This document shows, one piece after another, positions 49,766 through 52,748 of a DNA stretch of 52,748 nt (the first letter of the stretch is position 1; each line of letters begins with the position of its first letter). This DNA comes from Crocinitomicaceae bacterium. GTDB lineage: Bacteria > Bacteroidota > Bacteroidia > Flavobacteriales_D > Crocinitomicaceae. Both the position numbers and the translations under genes were made by a program. A model generated the notes under the pieces. It was not told the origin of the DNA. It searched no databases and saw only the letters and a program-made list of their open reading frames with translations. The stretch spans positions 1-52,748 of the forward strand of contig JAURNL010000062.1 in NCBI GenBank assembly GCA_030830205.1, given 5' to 3'.

Positions 49766-49894
49766 CTTATAAATTTCTACAAAGTAAGCAAAAAACCTGT
49801 TTTTTAGCCCTTTTCTAATGCAAGATCTCTTGGTGTGATTAGTGTTTCCTTATTAAAGCGGCTGAAACACGCTTAAAACAGCTTAAAAACAATT

Positions 49895-51766
49895 TTAACG
49901 CCCCAAATGGACTAGAATTACTGAAATATCACTCGGTGAAACCCCAGAAACGCGAGAGGCCTGTCCAAGAGTTGCTGGGTTAATTTTACTTAGCTTTTCT
50001 TTTGCCTCAATACTTAAACTTTTAATTTTAGCATAATCCAAGTTCATGGGTAACTGTAAGTTTTCTAATCGTTGGTGTTTTTGTGCCTGTTCTTCTTCAC
50101 GATCAATATAACCCTCATATTTTAAAAGAATCTCCGCCTGCTCTACCGCAAGTTGATTAACCGCGCCGACTTCATTTACCACTAAAGCTGTTTCTTTGTT
50201 AACACCGGCAACGTCAGCTAGAGAAATGTGAGGCCTAGTAATTAGCGAGCTCACTTTCACTTGTTGAGTTATCGGGGCAGAATCTTTTTCTATTAGCATC
50301 GGGTTTGCATCTGATGGACCTATACCGATATCTCTTAGTTTCATTTTTAAGTGCTTGGTGAGTTGTTTTTTCTGTTCAACTCTCTGTAAAGACTCCATGC
50401 TGGCCAATCCTATTTCATAACCAAGAGGGGTGAGCCTTTCGTCCGCATTGTCTTGTCTCAACAGTATTCTAAATTCCGCGCGGCTTGTAAACATCCTGTA
50501 TGGCTCATTAGTGCCTTTCGTAATTAAGTCGTCTATGAGAACACCTATATAAGCTTCGCTTCGGGATAAAATAAAAGGACTGTCTTCCTGAACCTTTTTG
50601 TGGGCATTTATTCCTGCCATCAATCCTTGACAAGCGGCCTCCTCATATCCAGTAGTTCCATTAATTTGACCCGCAAAAAACAGGTTTTCTATTAATTTCG
50701 TTTCTAGAGAATGTTTGAGTTGGGTTGGTGGAAAATAATCGTACTCGATAGCATAACCCGGCCTAAACATTTTTACACCCTCAAATCCAGGTATTGTTCT
50801 CAAGGCGGCAAACTGTACCTCTTCTGGTAAAGAGGTGCTGAATCCGTTTACATATATTTCAACAGTATGCCAGCCTTCTGGCTCTACGAAAATTTGATGT
50901 CTGTCACGATCGGCAAATCTTGAAATTTTATCTTCAATACTTGGGCAATAGCGCGGTCCACTGCTTTTGATTGCGCCATTAAACATCGGCGACCGATCAA
51001 AACCGGTTCGTAGCAAGTCGTGAGTAGCAGTATTTGTATAGGTTATATGACAAGGGCGCTGTTCTTTTAGTGGTTTTGTGTTTTCAAAACTAAATTTTGA
51101 TGGGTCAACATCTCCATCTTGTATTTCCATTTTGGAATAGTCTAAACTCCGTCCATCTACCCTTGGTGGGGTTCCTGTTTTCATTCGGCCAGACTCAAAA
51201 CCCAAGCTAACCAAATTTTCAGTAAGCCCAACAGCCGCCTTTTCTCCTGCCCTACCTCCACCAAACTGCTTTTCACCAAGATGAATAAGCCCGTTTAGAA
51301 AGGTGCCATTAGTCAGCACAACGGCATTTCCGTAAATTGTAGTTCCCATTGCCATCTTCACACCGACGACTTTATGGTTTTCTACAATTACTCCAACACA
51401 CATGTCTTGCCAAAAGTCAACATTAGGGTTTTGCTCTAATAAATAACGCCACTCCAAAGAGAAAAGCATCCTGTCGTTTTGAGTTCTAGGTGACCACATA
51501 GCTGGTCCTTTTGACCTATTTAACATCCTAAATTGTATAGCGCTTTTATCACTAACAATCCCAGAACCGCCTCCAAGAGCATCTATTTCCCTGATGATTT
51601 GACCCTTTGCAACTCCTCCCATGGCGGGATTACAGCTCATTTGGGCGATCGTATTCATATTCATGGTTACAAGCAAAACCTTGCTGCCCATGCGCGCAGC
51701 GGCATTAGCAGCTTCACAACCAGCGTGTCCTGCACCTACTACAATTACGTCGTATTTATTCAGCAT
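49895..51766 (-). CDS. mnmG: tRNA uridine-5-carboxymethylaminomethyl modification enzyme MnmG
   Basis: [65 protein letters not shown]. Confidence 0.96.
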   Translation of the reverse strand: MLNKYDVIVVGAGHAGCEAANAAARMGSKVLLVTMNMNTIAQMSCNPAMGGVAKGQIIREIDALGGGSGIVSDKSAIQFRMLNRSKGPAMWSPRTQNDRMLFSLEWRYLLEQNPNVDFWQDMCVGVIVENHKVVGVKMAMGTTIYGNAVVLTNGTFLNGLIHLGEKQFGGGRAGEKAAVGLTENLVSLGFESGRMKTGTPPRVDGRSLDYSKMEIQDGDVDPSKFSFENTKPLKEQRPCHITYTNTATHDLLRTGFDRSPMFNGAIKSSGPRYCPSIEDKISRFADRDRHQIFVEPEGWHTVEIYVNGFSTSLPEEVQFAALRTIPGFEGVKMFRPGYAIEYDYFPPTQLKHSLETKLIENLFFAGQINGTTGYEEAACQGLMAGINAHKKVQEDSPFILSRSEAYIGVLIDDLITKGTNEPYRMFTSRAEFRILLRQDNADERLTPLGYEIGLASMESLQRVEQKKQLTKHLKMKLRDIGIGPSDANPMLIEKDSAPITQQVKVSSLITRPHISLADVAGVNKETALVVNEVGAVNQLAVEQAEILLKYEGYIDREEEQAQKHQRLENLQLPMNLDYAKIKSLSIEAKEKLSKINPATLGQASRVSGVSPSDISVILVHLGR

Positions 51767-51775
51767 TTAATAAAG

Positions 51776-51791
51776 TGTTTCACGTGAAACA
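51776..51791. other. parS centromere-like site (ParB/Spo0J binding) 1
   Basis: TGTTTCACGTGAAACA, exact match to the canonical 16-bp parS palindrome. Confidence 0.9.
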
Positions 51792-51803
51792 ACATGTTAA
51801 TAT

Positions 51804-52235
51804 TTAATTTGTTTCACGTGAAACAAATAAATCAAGGTAATAATCCTCCTTTTCTCTCATTAACAAAGCATCCTCTTTAGATTTATCCTTGTATCCACAC
51901 AAATGAAGTACACCATGAAAGACCACGCGGTAAAACTCTTGATCAAAAGACAAGTTTAATGAAAGTGAGTTGTCTTTTACACGATCAAGAGAAATCATAA
52001 CATCTCCAGAAACTTCTGGAAACAACGAATAATCAAATGTGATGACGTCGGTAAAATAGTCGTGATTTAAATATTGCTTATTTACTTCCAATAAATAATC
52101 ATCGTCTGTAAAAACCAAGCTCAAATCCTTGAGCGTTTTCCCTTCCTCGGTGACTAAATCTTTAATAAATTGTTTGAGTTGTTTCTTAGAAACAAAACTT
52201 GGGATTTTGACCCCAAGGTTAATAATTGATGTCAT
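51804..52235 (-). CDS. ybeY: Endoribonuclease YbeY (rRNA maturation factor)
   Basis: FHGVLHLCGYKDKSKEDALLMREKEDYYL; zinc-binding HGxLHLxGYxH-like motif. Confidence 0.92.
   Translation of the reverse strand: MTSIINLGVKIPSFVSKKQLKQFIKDLVTEEGKTLKDLSLVFTDDDYLLEVNKQYLNHDYFTDVITFDYSLFPEVSGDVMISLDRVKDNSLSLNLSFDQEFYRVVFHGVLHLCGYKDKSKEDALLMREKEDYYLDLFVSRETN
51810..51825. other. parS centromere-like site 2, within the 3' end of ybeY
   Basis: TGTTTCACGTGAAACA; encodes part of the YbeY C-terminus FVSRETN; 34 bp centre-to-centre from site 1. Confidence 0.9.
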
Positions 52236-52645
52236 TTATGGAAATACAGATTTACAACACTACCCATGTTATCAAACTCAACTTCGTCTGCAAGATTTTT
52301 CATTAGAAACACACCTCTTCCATTGTCTTTTAAAAGATTTTCGGGCGCAGTTGGATCAGGTAAGTTATCAAAAGCAAAACCCGTTCCTTGATCTTTAATT
52401 TGGATACAAAATAAATCATCCTTGTTTCCTACCTTCACCTCTACTTTTGCTTCAGTTTTATTTTTATTCCCGTGTTGAATGGCATTATTTACCGCTTCAG
52501 AAACTGCAATTAGTACGTTACCAAATGCATCTTCTTGGACGCCAAAATCCTCACAAACACCGCCCACCAGCTTTTCAATATCAATAAGTGATTGATAATC
52601 AGATGGTAAGACAATTTCAGTTACAATAGAGAAACCTTCTTTCAT
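52232..52645 (-). CDS. ATP-binding (HATPase, RsbW/SpoIIAB-like) protein
   Basis: NVLIAVSEAVNNAIQHGNKN, IQIKDQGTGFAFDNLPDPTAPENLLKDNGRGVFLMKNLADEVEF. Confidence 0.9.
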   Translation of the reverse strand: MKEGFSIVTEIVLPSDYQSLIDIEKLVGGVCEDFGVQEDAFGNVLIAVSEAVNNAIQHGNKNKTEAKVEVKVGNKDDLFCIQIKDQGTGFAFDNLPDPTAPENLLKDNGRGVFLMKNLADEVEFDNMGSVVNLYFHK

Positions 52646-52663
52646 AGTATAAAAATCCCGGAG

Positions 52664-52747
52664 CTATTGGTTTAGATACGCATCTGAACGTTGCTTATAA
52701 TATAACTGCAACTGTGGGTTCAATGCTTTAATCAACTCCAATTCATT
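52664..52747 (-). CDS. C-terminal end of an unidentified CDS running off the window
   Basis: Reverse-strand open frame NELELIKALNPQLQLYYKQRSDAYLNQ* continues to the window edge. Confidence 0.45.
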   Translation of the reverse strand, partial: NELELIKALNPQLQLYYKQRSDAYLNQ

Positions 52748-52748
52748 C

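Overview
The window reads as a dense chromosomal segment from a member of the Bacteroidota, probably a marine Flavobacteriales lineage. The basis is the T9SS-type C-termini, SusC/SusD pair, tandem coxC genes and TAnnTTTG promoters; no database search was possible. Much of it is housekeeping: dxs, ctaB/cox/SCO genes, prs, rplY, pyrC-like, murI, ompH x2, bamA, uppS, atpDC, rbfA, mnmG, ybeY. The main accessory block (about 6.7-19.5 kb) looks like a beta-glucan (laminarin-type) utilization locus: MFS sugar transporter, Nudix-type regulator with a degenerate Nudix box, SusC, SusD, PKD lipoprotein, GH16, GH3 and a secreted T9SS protein with two CBM-like repeats. Main signals found by reading the sequence: (1) a 21-bp palindromic element (TTATTGTA-N5-TACAATAA) twice upstream of susC and once, degenerate, upstream of the T9SS/CBM gene, plus a weak copy before the MFS gene, as a candidate operator for the Nudix regulator; (2) two perfect 16-bp parS sites (TGTTTCACGTGAAACA) at the ybeY-mnmG junction, one inside the ybeY coding region; (3) a LolE/FtsX-type gene whose full N-terminus is only reachable from a non-canonical ATT start; (4) an MsbA-type ABC transporter split by one in-frame TAA; (5) an unlisted 36-aa membrane micro-ORF; (6) several genes with TAnnTTTG boxes only 4-5 nt before the start codon, suggesting leaderless transcripts; (7) large inserts at the same position in both tandem CoxC paralogs. 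I saw no rRNA, tRNA, CRISPR array or transposon.
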